DNA of 56,494 bases from Streptomyces roseicoloratus (GCF_004117935.1 NZ_SDOY01000073.1:1-56494); one strand, 5' to 3'; positions 18,111 through 26,968 are shown, counted from the first letter of the stretch. Notes: generated by a model from the letters alone, not told the origin. Made by a program: numbers and translations.

Positions 18111-19808
18111 ATGGCCACCGCTCAGCTGACCACCGACCGTCTGGCCGAGAAGCACCGGTCCACACTCGATCAGGCGCTCTCCACCATCCGCACCCGCGCC
18201 TACTGGTCCCCGCACCCGGAGCACCCGAAGGCCTACGGGGAGAACGGCTCGCTGGACGCCGCCGCCGGTCTCGCCGCCTACCAGGACCTGCTCGGCAAGC
18301 GCTTCGAGCTCGACCAGCCCGGCACGGACGGCTGGACCGGCGGCGAGACCTCGCCGTACGGCCCGTCCCTGGGCGTCGAGTACCCGCACGCCGACATCGA
18401 CGTGCTGCTCCCCGCGATGCGCGCCGGCATGGCCGCCTGGCGTGACGCCGGCCCCGAGACCCGCGCCCTGGTGTGCCTGGAGATCCTCGCCCGGATCTCC
18501 GCCCGCACCCACGAGTTCGCCCACGCCGTCATGCACACCAGCGGCCAGGCGTTCATGATGGCGTTCCAGGCCGGCGGCCCGCACGCCCAGGACCGCGGCC
18601 TGGAGGCCGTGGCGTACGCCTACGAGGAGCAGACCCGCACCCCGGCCGGCCGCGCCGCCTGGTCGAAGCCGCAGGGCAAGCGCGACCCGCTGGAGCTGAG
18701 CAAGGAGTTCACCCCGGTCGCCCGCGGCATCGCGCTCATGATCGGCTGCAACACCTTCCCGACCTGGAACGGCTACCCGGGCCTGTTCGCCTCCCTGGCC
18801 ACCGGCAACCCGGTCCTCGTCAAGCCGCACCCGCGCGCGGTCCTCCCGCTGGCCCTGACCGTACGGGTCGCCCGCGAGGTGCTCGCCGAGGCCGGCTTCG
18901 ACCCCAACCTGGTCGCGCTGGCCGTGGAGCGGCCGGGCGAGGGCATCGCCAAGACCCTGGCGGTCCGCCCCGAGATCAAGATCATCGACTACACCGGCTC
19001 GACCGCCTTCGGCGACTGGCTGGAGGCCAACGCCCGCCAGGCCCAGGTCTACACGGAGAAGGCCGGCGTCAACACGGTCGTCGTCGACTCCACCGGCGAC
19101 TACAAGGGCATGCTCGGCAACCTGGCCTTCTCGCTGTCCCTCTACAGCGGCCAGATGTGCACCACCCCGCAGAACCTGCTGATCCCCCGCGACGGCATCA
19201 CCACCGACCAGGGCCCGAAGACGTACGACGAGGTCGTGGCCGACCTCGCGGCGGCCGTCGGCGGTCTGCTCGGCGACGACGCCCGGGCGAACGCGCTGCT
19301 CGGCGCCCTCGTCAACCCGGACGTCAAGGCCCGCCTTGAGGCCGCCGCCGGCCTGGGCGAGGTGGCGCTCGCCTCCCGCGAGGTGACGAACCCGGACTTC
19401 CCGGAGGCCGTCGTCCGCACCCCGGTCATCGTCAAGCTCGACGGCTCCAAGCCGGACGCCGAGGCCGCCTACTTCTCGGAGTGCTTCGGCCCCGTCGCCT
19501 TCGCCGTCTCCGTCGACTCCACCGGCGACGCCCTGGAGCTGCTGCGCCGCACGGTCCGCGAGAAGGGCGCGATGACGGTCGGCGCGTACACCACCTCGCC
19601 GGACACCGAGCGCGCCGTCGAGGAGGTCTGCCTGGAGGAGTCCGCCCAGCTCTCCCTGAACCTCACCGGCGGTGTCTACGTCAACCAGACCGCCGCCTTC
19701 TCCGACTTCCACGGCTCCGGCGGCAACCCCGCCGCCAACGCGGCCCTGTGCGACGGCGCGTTCGTCTCCAACCGCTTCCGCGTGGTGGAGGTCCGCCGCC
19801 AGTCCTGA
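18111..19808 (+). CDS. paaN: Phenylacetic acid degradation protein PaaN (aldehyde dehydrogenase family)
   Basis: The 565-residue protein belongs to the PaaN group of aldehyde dehydrogenase-like proteins. It has the N-terminal motif HPEHPKAYGENGSLDAA, the ALDH central region with LVKPHPRAVLPLAL and IDYTGSTAFGDWLE, and the catalytic-Cys segment LYSGQMCTTPQNLLIPR. It is thought to oxidise the ring-opened oxepin semialdehyde to 3-oxo-5,6-dehydrosuberyl-CoA, the job of the PaaZ ALDH domain. No MaoC-type hydratase domain is fused, so ring opening needs another protein. ATG 18111 follows GAGGAG. A terminator lies at 19822-19855. Confidence 0.93.
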   Translation: MATAQLTTDRLAEKHRSTLDQALSTIRTRAYWSPHPEHPKAYGENGSLDAAAGLAAYQDLLGKRFELDQPGTDGWTGGETSPYGPSLGVEYPHADIDVLLPAMRAGMAAWRDAGPETRALVCLEILARISARTHEFAHAVMHTSGQAFMMAFQAGGPHAQDRGLEAVAYAYEEQTRTPAGRAAWSKPQGKRDPLELSKEFTPVARGIALMIGCNTFPTWNGYPGLFASLATGNPVLVKPHPRAVLPLALTVRVAREVLAEAGFDPNLVALAVERPGEGIAKTLAVRPEIKIIDYTGSTAFGDWLEANARQAQVYTEKAGVNTVVVDSTGDYKGMLGNLAFSLSLYSGQMCTTPQNLLIPRDGITTDQGPKTYDEVVADLAAAVGGLLGDDARANALLGALVNPDVKARLEAAAGLGEVALASREVTNPDFPEAVVRTPVIVKLDGSKPDAEAAYFSECFGPVAFAVSVDSTGDALELLRRTVREKGAMTVGAYTTSPDTERAVEEVCLEESAQLSLNLTGGVYVNQTAAFSDFHGSGGNPAANAALCDGAFVSNRFRVVEVRRQS

Positions 19809-19821
19809 CGGGAAGACCGAG

Positions 19822-19855
19822 CCGTCCCCGGCCCCCCAGTGAGGGCCGGGGACGG
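19822..19855 (+). terminator. Terminator after paaN
   Basis: CCGTCCCCGGCCC pairs perfectly with GGGCCGGGGACGG around an 8-nt loop. It lies between paaN and the convergent trmH-type gene and can serve both. Confidence 0.8.
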
Positions 19856-19875
19856 GGCGCCAGCGCCGGGGCGCG

Positions 19876-20535
19876 TCAGGTGATCTCGGCGTGCCTCTGC
19901 ACCCAGGCGTGCATCGCGACCGCGGCCGCCGCACCCGCGTTGATCGACCGCGTCGAACCGAACTGGGCGATCGAGCAGACCATCGCCGCGTGCTTGCGCG
20001 CCTCCTCCGTGAGGCCCGGGCCCTCCTGGCCGAAGAGCAGCACGCACCGGCGCGGCAGCACCGTCCGTTCCAGCGGCACCGAACCGGGCAGGTTGTCGAT
20101 GCCGATGATCGGCAGGTCCTCCGCCGCCGCCCACGCGGTCAGCGCCTCCGTGTCCGGGTGGTGCCGCACGTGCTGGTAGCGGTCGGTGACCATGGCCCCG
20201 CGCCGGTTCCAGCGCCGCCGCCCGACGATGTGGATCTCCTTCGCCAGGAAGGCGTTGGCCGTCCGCACCACCGAGCCGATGTTGAAGTCGTGGCCCCAGT
20301 TCTCCACCGCCACGTGGAAGTCGTGGCGCCGGGTGTCCAGGTCCGCGACGATCGCCTCGCGCGTCCAGTACCGGTAGCGGTCGACGACGTTGCGCCGGTC
20401 GCCGCCGGCCAGCAGCTCGCGGTCGTAGTGCTCGCCTTCCGGCCACGGCCGCGGATGCGGACCGACGCCGATCTCGGGGCCGTAGCCCTCGTCGTACTGG
20501 ACCGGCTCGGCCGGCTGCTCTTCGGTGGTGCTCAC
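19876..20535 (-). CDS. TrmH/SpoU-family RNA 2'-O-methyltransferase
   Basis: The 219-residue SPOUT methyltransferase has the three family motifs: NIGSVVRTANAF (motif 1, with the key Asn-Arg), LLFGQEGPGL (motif 2) and RSINAGAAAAVAMHAW (motif 3), which form the knotted SAM site. It should methylate a ribose 2'-OH in tRNA or rRNA, but the target is not evident. The basic N-terminal region with YWTREAIVADLDTRRHDFHV is typical of actinobacterial members. GTG 20535 overlaps the stop of the HTTM gene (GTGA), so it is the last gene of a three-gene leftward operon. Confidence 0.9.
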   Translation of the reverse strand: MSTTEEQPAEPVQYDEGYGPEIGVGPHPRPWPEGEHYDRELLAGGDRRNVVDRYRYWTREAIVADLDTRRHDFHVAVENWGHDFNIGSVVRTANAFLAKEIHIVGRRRWNRRGAMVTDRYQHVRHHPDTEALTAWAAAEDLPIIGIDNLPGSVPLERTVLPRRCVLLFGQEGPGLTEEARKHAAMVCSIAQFGSTRSINAGAAAAVAMHAWVQRHAEIT

Positions 20536-21842
20536 CCGACGAGGGTACGGGGGCTCACCCCGTCACCCGAACGGCTCGGCGGGGTGACCTTGGCGTCCTC
20601 GCCCTGCCCCCGCCCGTCGCCCGTACGGCCACCCGTGCCGTCGCCGCCGTCGAGACCGGCGTCGCGGCGCGTGCCGAGCAGCCGGTCACGGCCGCGCGCC
20701 GCCCGCGCGCCCAGCCACACCAGGAACGCCGTCGGCAGGAAGACCGCGTCCGCGGCGATCATCGCCATCGAGAAGAACGGCAGCCCGAGCAGCAGCGCGA
20801 TCCCGGCGTGCTCCAGCATCATCGCCGCGAGCAGTACGTTCTTGACCCTGCGGTTGAACAGCGTGAAGGGGAAGGCGACCTGCACGATCACGGTGCCGTA
20901 GGTCAGCAGCAGCACCATCATCGCGCTCGATCCCAGCAGGTCGGACAGGGCCGGCCAGGGGGAGAAGTAGTCGAGCTTCAGCGGGAAGTAGAGCGCGGAT
21001 CCGTCCTGCCAGCGCGAGCCCTGCACCTTGTACCAGCCGGCCGTGGCGTAGATCAGACACACCTCCGCCATGATCACGACGAGCGTGGCGTTGTGCGCGA
21101 GATTGGCGAGGACGTCCAGCAGGGTGCGCGGCTCGCCGGGAGCGAACCGGCACACCAGCCACCACAGCCCGTGCCCGAGCCACAGCACCCAGAACATCAC
21201 CAGCAGCCACCACTCCCCGGTGACGCCGGAGAAGTAGGTGGCGGCGAGCAGGAAACCGCCGAGGACCGTCCACAGCGCCGGCCCGGCGAACCCGCCGCCG
21301 TCGACGGCATCGCCCTCGCCGCGCGCACGCGCGCGTGCGCGGGCCCGGGCCGCGCGCCGGGCGTCGAGCGACCAGACCTGTCCGCAGCGGGTGAGGACGA
21401 GATAGACGGCCATGAGGTGGACGACGTTGTCGCCGCCGTCGCCCATGAAGATGGACCGGTTCTGCAGGGACAGCACGCCGGCCATGAAGACCACGGAGAC
21501 GGCGCGGGTGTGCCAGCCGAGGAGCAGCAGGACGGCGGAGAGCACGGCGAGGCCGTAGACGACCTCGAACCACAGCCGTCCGTCCGACCACATCAGCGCG
21601 GTGAAGGAGCGGTTGTCGGCGATCAGCTGCCGGCCCATCTCCCACGACCACGGGCCGTCCGGCCCGTACAGCTCCAGCCTGTGGGGCCACTCGCGCAGCA
21701 GGAACAGCAGCCAGGTGCAGGAGAAGCCGATCCGGACGATCGCGGTCTGGTAGGGGCCGAGGGAGTGCGCCGTGACCTTCTGGACGGCGGCGGCGAGCCG
21801 CCGGTCGAACGGCACGCGGGGGGCGACGGGCGTCTGGCTCAT
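20532..21842 (-). CDS. HTTM-domain membrane protein
   Basis: The 436-residue multi-pass protein has about nine hydrophobic segments and HTTM-family markers: early LGPYQTAIVRIGFSCTW, then GDGGDNVVHLMAVYLVLTRCGQ and YATAGWYKVQGSRWQDGSALY. HTTM proteins are relatives of the membrane part of vitamin K-dependent gamma-carboxylase, but their bacterial reaction is unknown. A cytoplasmic loop holds an Arg-Ala repeat (about 175-185) encoded by alternating CG bases. The C-terminal 45 residues are disordered. ATG 21842 overlaps the DUF5819 gene stop (ATGA), and pairing with DUF5819 suggests that the two proteins work together. Confidence 0.88.
   Translation of the reverse strand: MSQTPVAPRVPFDRRLAAAVQKVTAHSLGPYQTAIVRIGFSCTWLLFLLREWPHRLELYGPDGPWSWEMGRQLIADNRSFTALMWSDGRLWFEVVYGLAVLSAVLLLLGWHTRAVSVVFMAGVLSLQNRSIFMGDGGDNVVHLMAVYLVLTRCGQVWSLDARRAARARARARARGEGDAVDGGGFAGPALWTVLGGFLLAATYFSGVTGEWWLLVMFWVLWLGHGLWWLVCRFAPGEPRTLLDVLANLAHNATLVVIMAEVCLIYATAGWYKVQGSRWQDGSALYFPLKLDYFSPWPALSDLLGSSAMMVLLLTYGTVIVQVAFPFTLFNRRVKNVLLAAMMLEHAGIALLLGLPFFSMAMIAADAVFLPTAFLVWLGARAARGRDRLLGTRRDAGLDGGDGTGGRTGDGRGQGEDAKVTPPSRSGDGVSPRTLVG
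21320..21341. repeat. Alternating purine-pyrimidine (CG/CA) run in the HTTM gene
   Basis: Twenty-two bases alternate strictly between C/T and G/A, and GC-rich palindromic sequence follows to about 21360. It encodes an Arg-Ala repeat and is a candidate Z-DNA-forming stretch. Confidence 0.5.
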
Positions 21843-23047
21843 CGGGCTGCCTCCGTACCGGCCTGGGCCTCGGTGCTGCTCGCGGCGGTCGCGCCGGGCC
21901 GGTCCGCGGCGGTGACGCGCCACCAGGGGTAGGTGCGGAACGACGGCTCGGTGTTGATCTTCTCGGCGCTCCAGGCCGGGGCCGGCACGGGCCGGGTGGC
22001 CGAGCGCAGCTGGATCTTCCGGACGGTGCCGCCGAGCGCCCGCTCGTCGAGGCGCAGCATGACGATACGGCGCATGTACTGCTCCGAGAGCCGGCCGCGC
22101 ATCCCGTTGGGGCGCTGGTCGTCGGTGTGGGTGTTGAGGAAGAAGTCCCAGGCCCGGCGCAGCTCGTTCTGCTCCGTGTGGCTGGGCATCGGGTTGCCGC
22201 GGATCTGTGCGATGTCCTGCCCGGTGAGGTCGGTCCAGCCGGTGGTCGTCCGGGTGCCGTCCGGGCGGGAGAGCTCGGCACGGACCTGGACGGCGATGTT
22301 CTGCTGGAGCGGGTTGGGGGCGAAGAGCTTCCAGTTCTGCTCGAACTCGGGGTAGACCCAGTCGTCGACGGCCTCGCCGTGCTGCTTGGTCAGCGTGTTG
22401 GAGGGCGCGACGTGCAGGAAGACCATCGCGAGGTGGACGCAGGCGAGGACGCCGACGACGGCGAGCGCGACGGCCGCGACGACCTGGTAGGGCATGGAGA
22501 GGGCCCCGATCCCGCCTCGCGCGGCACCGGCGTCGCCGGGAGGGACGGGGGCGGCGGCGACACCGTCCTCGGCCGAGGGCGCGTATGCGGACGCTTCGGC
22601 TTCGGACGCTTCGGCTTCGGACGTCCCGGCTCCGGTCATTTCGGGTCCGGAGGCTTCGTCTGCGGATGCTTCGGCCCCGGATGGCTCGGCCCCGGACGCT
22701 TCGGCTTCGAAGTCTCCGGAACCGGACGCTCCCTCTTCGAGGCCTCCGGCACCGGTCCCGGGCTCGTGCCCGCCGGCGCCGGCGCCGGACCGGGGGTCGA
22801 CCTCGTCGGCGGCCCCGGGCTCCGCGGCATCGGCGGCCCCGGGCTCCGCGGCGCCGGCGGCAGCCACACTCGAATCGGCCTCGTCGGCCGCTCCGGCCCC
22901 GTCGGCCTCCCGTTCGGCCCCGGTCGGACCGTCCCCGGACCGGCCCGCCTCGCGGCGGTCGGCGCCTTGTCGATCGGCCTCTGCCACCCGCTCGGGCGAA
23001 CCGCCCGGACCGGGTGTGATCCCGCCCCCGCCGTCGTACGAGTCCAT
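21839..23047 (-). CDS. DUF5819-family membrane protein with long acidic N-terminus
   Basis: The 402-residue protein begins at ATG 23047. Residues 1-180 are disordered and rich in Ala, Gly, Glu and Ser, with short SEAEA/SGAEA-like repeats. A transmembrane helix spans about 187-211, and the remaining domain is predicted outside the membrane. It holds the DUF5819 hallmark WVYPEFEQNWKLFAPNP, then IQLRSATRPV and a C-terminal YPWWRV. The family occurs with HTTM proteins, and this gene is coupled to one by an ATGA overlap. Its biochemical role is unknown. It is divergent from the paaA operon, and a perfect DnaA-box 9-mer lies in the shared promoter region. Confidence 0.85.
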   Translation of the reverse strand: MDSYDGGGGITPGPGGSPERVAEADRQGADRREAGRSGDGPTGAEREADGAGAADEADSSVAAAGAAEPGAADAAEPGAADEVDPRSGAGAGGHEPGTGAGGLEEGASGSGDFEAEASGAEPSGAEASADEASGPEMTGAGTSEAEASEAEASAYAPSAEDGVAAAPVPPGDAGAARGGIGALSMPYQVVAAVALAVVGVLACVHLAMVFLHVAPSNTLTKQHGEAVDDWVYPEFEQNWKLFAPNPLQQNIAVQVRAELSRPDGTRTTTGWTDLTGQDIAQIRGNPMPSHTEQNELRRAWDFFLNTHTDDQRPNGMRGRLSEQYMRRIVMLRLDERALGGTVRKIQLRSATRPVPAPAWSAEKINTEPSFRTYPWWRVTAADRPGATAASSTEAQAGTEAAR

Positions 23048-23076
23048 CGCGCCCCGCTCCCGCTTGCCCTCAGCAG

Positions 23077-23085
23077 TTATCCACA
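23077..23085 (+). promoter_or_regulatory. DnaA-box 9-mer TTATCCACA
   Basis: An exact match to the classic DnaA box in the divergent region between the DUF5819 gene and paaA. A single copy may be chance or a regulatory site. Confidence 0.4.
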
Positions 23086-23130
23086 GGGTTGACACCATAC
23101 GGGCCGCCGAACGACCATTGAAGCAATTCA

Positions 23131-23144
23131 ACCGAACGATCGGT
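23131..23144. promoter_or_regulatory. PaaR-type operator in front of paaA
   Basis: ACCGAACGATCGGT matches ACCGNNCGNNCGGT exactly. It ends only 14 bp before the paaA ATG and overlaps the ribosome-site region, so a bound repressor would block transcription of paaABCDE. Confidence 0.72.
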
Positions 23145-23158
23145 CGGTAGGGGGTCCG

Positions 23159-24217
23159 ATGACCACAGGTACGGCAGAGACGACAGCGACAGAGGGCATG
23201 ACGGCGAGCCAGGCTGCCCTCGAAGCGGTGTTCGACGCCGCCGTGGCCGCCGACGAGCGCATCGAGCCCCGCGACTGGATGCCCGACGCGTACCGCGCCG
23301 GCCTCGTCCGCCAGATCGCACAGCACGCGCACTCCGAGATCATCGGCATGCAGCCCGAGGCCAACTGGATCACCCGCGCGCCGTCCCTGCGGCGCAAGGC
23401 GATCCTCATGGCCAAGGTCCAGGACGAGGCCGGCCACGGCCTGTACCTGTACAGCGCGGCCGAGACCCTCGGCACCAGCCGCGACGAGCTCCTCGACAAG
23501 CTCCACTCCGGCCGCCAGAAGTACTCGTCGATCTTCAACTACCCGACGCTGACCTGGGCCGACGTCGGCGCCATCGGCTGGCTCGTGGACGGTGCCGCGA
23601 TCACCAACCAGGTCCCGCTCTGCCGCTGCTCCTACGGACCGTACGCCCGCGCGATGGTCCGGGTCTGCAAGGAGGAGTCCTTCCACCAGCGGCAGGGCTA
23701 CGAGGCGCTGCTCGCCCTCTCGCGCGGCACCGAGGCGCAGCACGCGATGGCCCAGGACGCGGTCGACCGCTGGTGGTGGCCCTCGCTGATGATGTTCGGC
23801 CCGCCGGACGACGAGTCGACCCACTCGGCGCAGGCGATGGCGTGGAAGATCAAGCGCCACTCCAACGACGAGCTGCGCCAGCGTTTCGTCGACATCGCGG
23901 CCCCGCAGGCCGAAAGCCTGGGCCTCACCCTCCCGGACCCCGACCTGAAGTGGAACGAGGAGCGCGGGCACTACGACTTCGGCCCCATCGACTGGGACGA
24001 GTTCTGGAACGTCCTCAAGGGCAACGGCCCCTGCAACGAGCAGCGGCTGAGCAAGCGCCGCAAGGCGCACGAGGACGGCGCCTGGGTCAGGGAAGCCGCC
24101 GCGGCCTACGCCGGGAAGCACGACGGCAGGCACGGCAACGACAACCACGGCCGGGACGACGCCCACGGCCGTCACGACGAGCAGCACACGCACACGCACG
24201 GGGAGGCAGGGGCATGA
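23159..24217 (+). CDS. paaA: Phenylacetyl-CoA 1,2-epoxidase subunit PaaA (catalytic)
   Basis: The 352-residue diiron oxygenase subunit binds phenylacetyl-CoA and catalyses ring epoxidation. Diiron ligands are seen in [14 protein letters not shown] (E90, H93) and [11 protein letters not shown] (E172/E173, H176). Substrate-fold sequences such as [11 protein letters not shown] are typical of PaaA. The C-terminus (last 35 or so residues) is an unusual His/Asp-rich tail (HTHTHG). ATG 23159 follows a GGGGG ribosome site. First gene of paaABCDE, in which the genes overlap. The promoter carries a PaaR-type palindrome. Confidence 0.96.
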   Translation: MTTGTAETTATEGMTASQAALEAVFDAAVAADERIEPRDWMPDAYRAGLVRQIAQHAHSEIIGMQPEANWITRAPSLRRKAILMAKVQDEAGHGLYLYSAAETLGTSRDELLDKLHSGRQKYSSIFNYPTLTWADVGAIGWLVDGAAITNQVPLCRCSYGPYARAMVRVCKEESFHQRQGYEALLALSRGTEAQHAMAQDAVDRWWWPSLMMFGPPDDESTHSAQAMAWKIKRHSNDELRQRFVDIAAPQAESLGLTLPDPDLKWNEERGHYDFGPIDWDEFWNVLKGNGPCNEQRLSKRRKAHEDGAWVREAAAAYAGKHDGRHGNDNHGRDDAHGRHDEQHTHTHGEAGA

Positions 24218-24501
24218 CCACCGACGGATGGCCGCTGTGGGAGGTGTTCGTGCGCTCGCGCCGCGGACTGTCCCACACCCACGCCGGCAGCCTGCACGCG
24301 CCGGACGCCGAGATGGCCCTGCGCAACGCCCGCGACCTCTACACCCGCCGCATGGAGGGCGTCTCGATCTGGGTCGTCCCCTCCACGGCGATCACCGCCT
24401 CGTCGCCCGACGAGAAGGACCCCTTCTTCGAGCCGTCCGCCGACAAGCCCTACCGGCACCCCACCTTCTACGAGATCCCGGACGGGGTGAAGCACCTGTG
24501 A
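24214..24501 (+). CDS. paaB: Phenylacetyl-CoA epoxidase subunit PaaB
   Basis: The 95-residue PaaB has the family hallmarks [20 protein letters not shown] and [12 protein letters not shown], and it ends [18 protein letters not shown]. PaaB bridges PaaA-PaaC heterodimers in the epoxidase complex. ATG 24214 overlaps the paaA stop (ATGA), and its stop overlaps the GTG of paaC (GTGA). Confidence 0.96.
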   Translation: MTTDGWPLWEVFVRSRRGLSHTHAGSLHAPDAEMALRNARDLYTRRMEGVSIWVVPSTAITASSPDEKDPFFEPSADKPYRHPTFYEIPDGVKHL

Positions 24502-25244
24502 CCGCCCGGACCACCACCGGCGACGCCGGCGCCACGACCGTCCCGGCCGCCACGCTCGCCCTCGGCGACGACGCCCTCGTCCTCGCCCAGCGCCTGGGGG
24601 AGTGGGCGGGCGGCGCGCCGGTCCTCGAAGAAGAGGTCGCCCTCGCCAACATCGCGCTCGACCTCCTCGGCCAGGCCCGCGTCCTGCTCTCCCTCGTCGG
24701 CGACGAGGACGAGCTCGCGTACCTCCGCGAGGAGCGCGCCTTCCGCAACTGCCAGCTCGTGGAACAGCCCAACGGCGACTTCGCCCACACCATCGCCCGG
24801 CAGCTGTACTTCTCCACCTACCAGCACCTGCTGTACCGCCGACTGGCCGCCGGCGACAGCCCGCTCGCCGGACTCGCCGCCAAGGCCGTCAAGGAAGTCG
24901 CCTACCACCAGGACCACGCCGAACACTGGACGCTGCGCCTCGGCGACGGCACCGAGGAAAGCCACCGGCGCATGCAGGCCGCCTGCGACGCCCTGTGGCG
25001 CTACACCGGCGAGCTGTTCCAGCCGCTCGACGGCCTCGACCTCGACACCGAGGCCATGGAACGCGCCTGGCTCGACTCGGTCACCGCGGTCCTCGGCCGG
25101 GCCACCCTCACCGTCCCGCCCGGACCGCGCACCGGCGCCTGGTCCGCCGGCGCCGGCCGCCAGGGACTCCACACCGAGTCCTTCGGCCGCATGCTCGCCG
25201 AGATGCAGCACCTCCACCGCAGCCACCCGGGGGCGTCATGGTGA
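24498..25244 (+). CDS. paaC: Phenylacetyl-CoA epoxidase subunit PaaC (structural)
   Basis: The 248-residue ferritin-like subunit pairs with PaaA but lacks full diiron ligation. The sequences LGDDALVLAQRLGEWAGGAP, NIALDLLGQAR and KEVAYHQDHAEHW are typical of PaaC. GTG 24498 overlaps the paaB stop. It gives structural support to the catalytic subunit within the multicomponent monooxygenase. Confidence 0.96.
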   Translation: MTARTTTGDAGATTVPAATLALGDDALVLAQRLGEWAGGAPVLEEEVALANIALDLLGQARVLLSLVGDEDELAYLREERAFRNCQLVEQPNGDFAHTIARQLYFSTYQHLLYRRLAAGDSPLAGLAAKAVKEVAYHQDHAEHWTLRLGDGTEESHRRMQAACDALWRYTGELFQPLDGLDLDTEAMERAWLDSVTAVLGRATLTVPPGPRTGAWSAGAGRQGLHTESFGRMLAEMQHLHRSHPGASW

Positions 25245-25753
25245 CCGGCTCACCGACCACGGCCCCCACGCCGCTCGAAGAGGAACTCGCCCGGATCGCC
25301 GGCGCCGTCCTCGACCCCGAGCTGCCCGTCCTCACCCTCGCCGAACTCGGCGTGCTCCGCGGCGTCCACGTCCACGGCCCCGGCCGCGTCGAGGTCGAAC
25401 TCACCCCGACCTACACCGGCTGCCCGGCCGTCGAGGCGATGTCGACCGACATCGAGAACGCCCTCCACGACCACGGCATCCCCGACGTCTCCGTCGTCAC
25501 CGTCCTCAGCCCCGCCTGGTCGACCGACGACATCAGCGAGGAAGGCCGCCGCAAGCTCGCCGAGTTCGGCATCGCCCCGCCCCGCCCGCAAGGACCGGCC
25601 GGCGGACCGATACCGCTCACCCTGGCGATCCGCTGCCCCCACTGCGGATCCACCGACACCGAGCTCCTCAGCCGCTTCTCCTCCACCGCGTGCAAGGCAC
25701 TGCGCCGCTGCGCCGCCTGCCGCGAACCGTTCGACCACTTCAAGGAGTTGTAG
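25238..25753 (+). CDS. paaD: PaaD, Fe-S maturation factor of the epoxidase
   Basis: The 171-residue protein has a MIP18/DUF59 domain (about 14-105, DPELPVLTLAELGVLR and TPTYTGCPA, with a conserved Cys) and a C-terminal zinc-ribbon-like set C133, C136, C152, C158 and C161. PaaD is needed for epoxidase activity, probably for Fe-S or iron-centre maturation. The start may be ATG 25238 (7-bp overlap with paaC) or GTG 25241 (4-bp overlap). Confidence 0.94.
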   Translation: MVTGSPTTAPTPLEEELARIAGAVLDPELPVLTLAELGVLRGVHVHGPGRVEVELTPTYTGCPAVEAMSTDIENALHDHGIPDVSVVTVLSPAWSTDDISEEGRRKLAEFGIAPPRPQGPAGGPIPLTLAIRCPHCGSTDTELLSRFSSTACKALRRCAACREPFDHFKEL

Positions 25754-26851
25754 ATGCCGTCGACGCCGTCCTCGACCGCCGGACGGGCCGGGTTCCATCC
25801 GCTCCGCGTGAGCGAGGTCGAGCAGCTCACCGATGACTCCGTGGCCGTCACCTTCGCGGTACCGCCCGAGCTCGGCGAGGCCTACCGCCACGCGCCCGGC
25901 CAGCACCTCGCCCTGCGCCGCCTCGGCCCCGGCGGCGAGGAGATCCGCCGCACCTACTCGATCTGCGCACCGGCCGCCGCCGAAGGCGAGACGCCCGTCC
26001 TGCGGGTCGGCATCCGCCTCGTCGAAGGCGGCGAGTTCTCCACGTACGCCCTCAAGGAACTCGCCGTCGGCGACACCGTCGAGGTCATGGAACCCATGGG
26101 GCGCTTCGTCCTCGAACCCCGCCCCGGGCACTTCGCCGCCGTCGTCGGCGGCAGCGGCATCACGCCGGTGCTGTCCATGGCCGCGACGCTGCTCGCCCGC
26201 GAACCCGAGGCCCGGTTCTGCCTGGTCCGCAGCGACCGCACCGCGTCGTCCACGATGTTCCTCGACGAGGTCGCCGACCTCAAGGACCGCTACCCCGACC
26301 GGTTCCAGCTGGTCACCGTGCTCTCCCGCGAGGAACAGCAGGCCGGTCTCCCCTCCGGTCGGCTCGACGAGGAACGGCTCAGGACCCTGCTGCCCGCGCT
26401 GCTGCCCGTCGGCGAGATCGACGGCTGGTTCCTGTGCGGCCCCTTCGGCCTGGTGCAGAACACCGAGCGCGTCCTGCGCGACCTCGGCGTCCCCCGCACC
26501 CGCGTCCACCAGGAGATCTTCCACGTCGACGACGGCTCCGCTCCCGCCCCGGCGCCTTCGGCGGACGCCCCCGCCCACGCCACGCTGACCGCCACCCTCC
26601 ACGGCCGGTCCGGCAACTGGCCCGTCCAGCAGGGCGAAACGCTCCTCGACACCGTGCTCCGCGCCCGGGCGGACGCCCCGTACGCCTGCAAGGGCGGCGT
26701 GTGCGGCACCTGCCGCGCGTTCCTCGTCTCCGGCGAGGTGCGGATGGACCGCAACTTCGCCCTGGAACCCGAGGAGACCGACGCCGGCTACGTCCTGGCC
26801 TGCCAGTCCCACCCCGCCACCCCGGACGTGGAACTCGACTTCGACCGCTGA
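25754..26851 (+). CDS. paaE: Phenylacetyl-CoA epoxidase reductase PaaE
   Basis: The 365-residue reductase passes electrons from NADPH to the PaaA diiron centre. The FAD domain has RRTYSICA, the NAD domain has GGSGITPVLSM and LCGPFGLV, and the C-terminal plant-type 2Fe-2S ferredoxin has C312, C317, C320 and C350. ATG 25754 directly follows the paaD stop. Last gene of the operon, with a terminator at 26925-26968. Confidence 0.96.
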   Translation: MPSTPSSTAGRAGFHPLRVSEVEQLTDDSVAVTFAVPPELGEAYRHAPGQHLALRRLGPGGEEIRRTYSICAPAAAEGETPVLRVGIRLVEGGEFSTYALKELAVGDTVEVMEPMGRFVLEPRPGHFAAVVGGSGITPVLSMAATLLAREPEARFCLVRSDRTASSTMFLDEVADLKDRYPDRFQLVTVLSREEQQAGLPSGRLDEERLRTLLPALLPVGEIDGWFLCGPFGLVQNTERVLRDLGVPRTRVHQEIFHVDDGSAPAPAPSADAPAHATLTATLHGRSGNWPVQQGETLLDTVLRARADAPYACKGGVCGTCRAFLVSGEVRMDRNFALEPEETDAGYVLACQSHPATPDVELDFDR

Positions 26852-26924
26852 CCCGGCGGACCGGGGTCCGTCCGGCCGCGATCACCGGACAGATCCCGCG
26901 GACGGCCGCGCCGTCGCACCGGAC

Positions 26925-26968
26925 ATGGGCGGGCACGCCCGGGCACCACGCCCGACGTGCCCGCCCAT
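26925..26968 (+). terminator. Terminator after paaABCDE
   Basis: ATGGGCGGGCACG at 26925-26937 pairs perfectly with CGTGCCCGCCCAT at 26956-26968 around an 18-nt loop. It lies 74 bp past the paaE stop. Confidence 0.75.

Noticed and set aside
23077..23085. Replication origin signal upstream of paaA
   Set aside because: A single DnaA box with no dnaA or dnaN genes nearby and no dense cluster.
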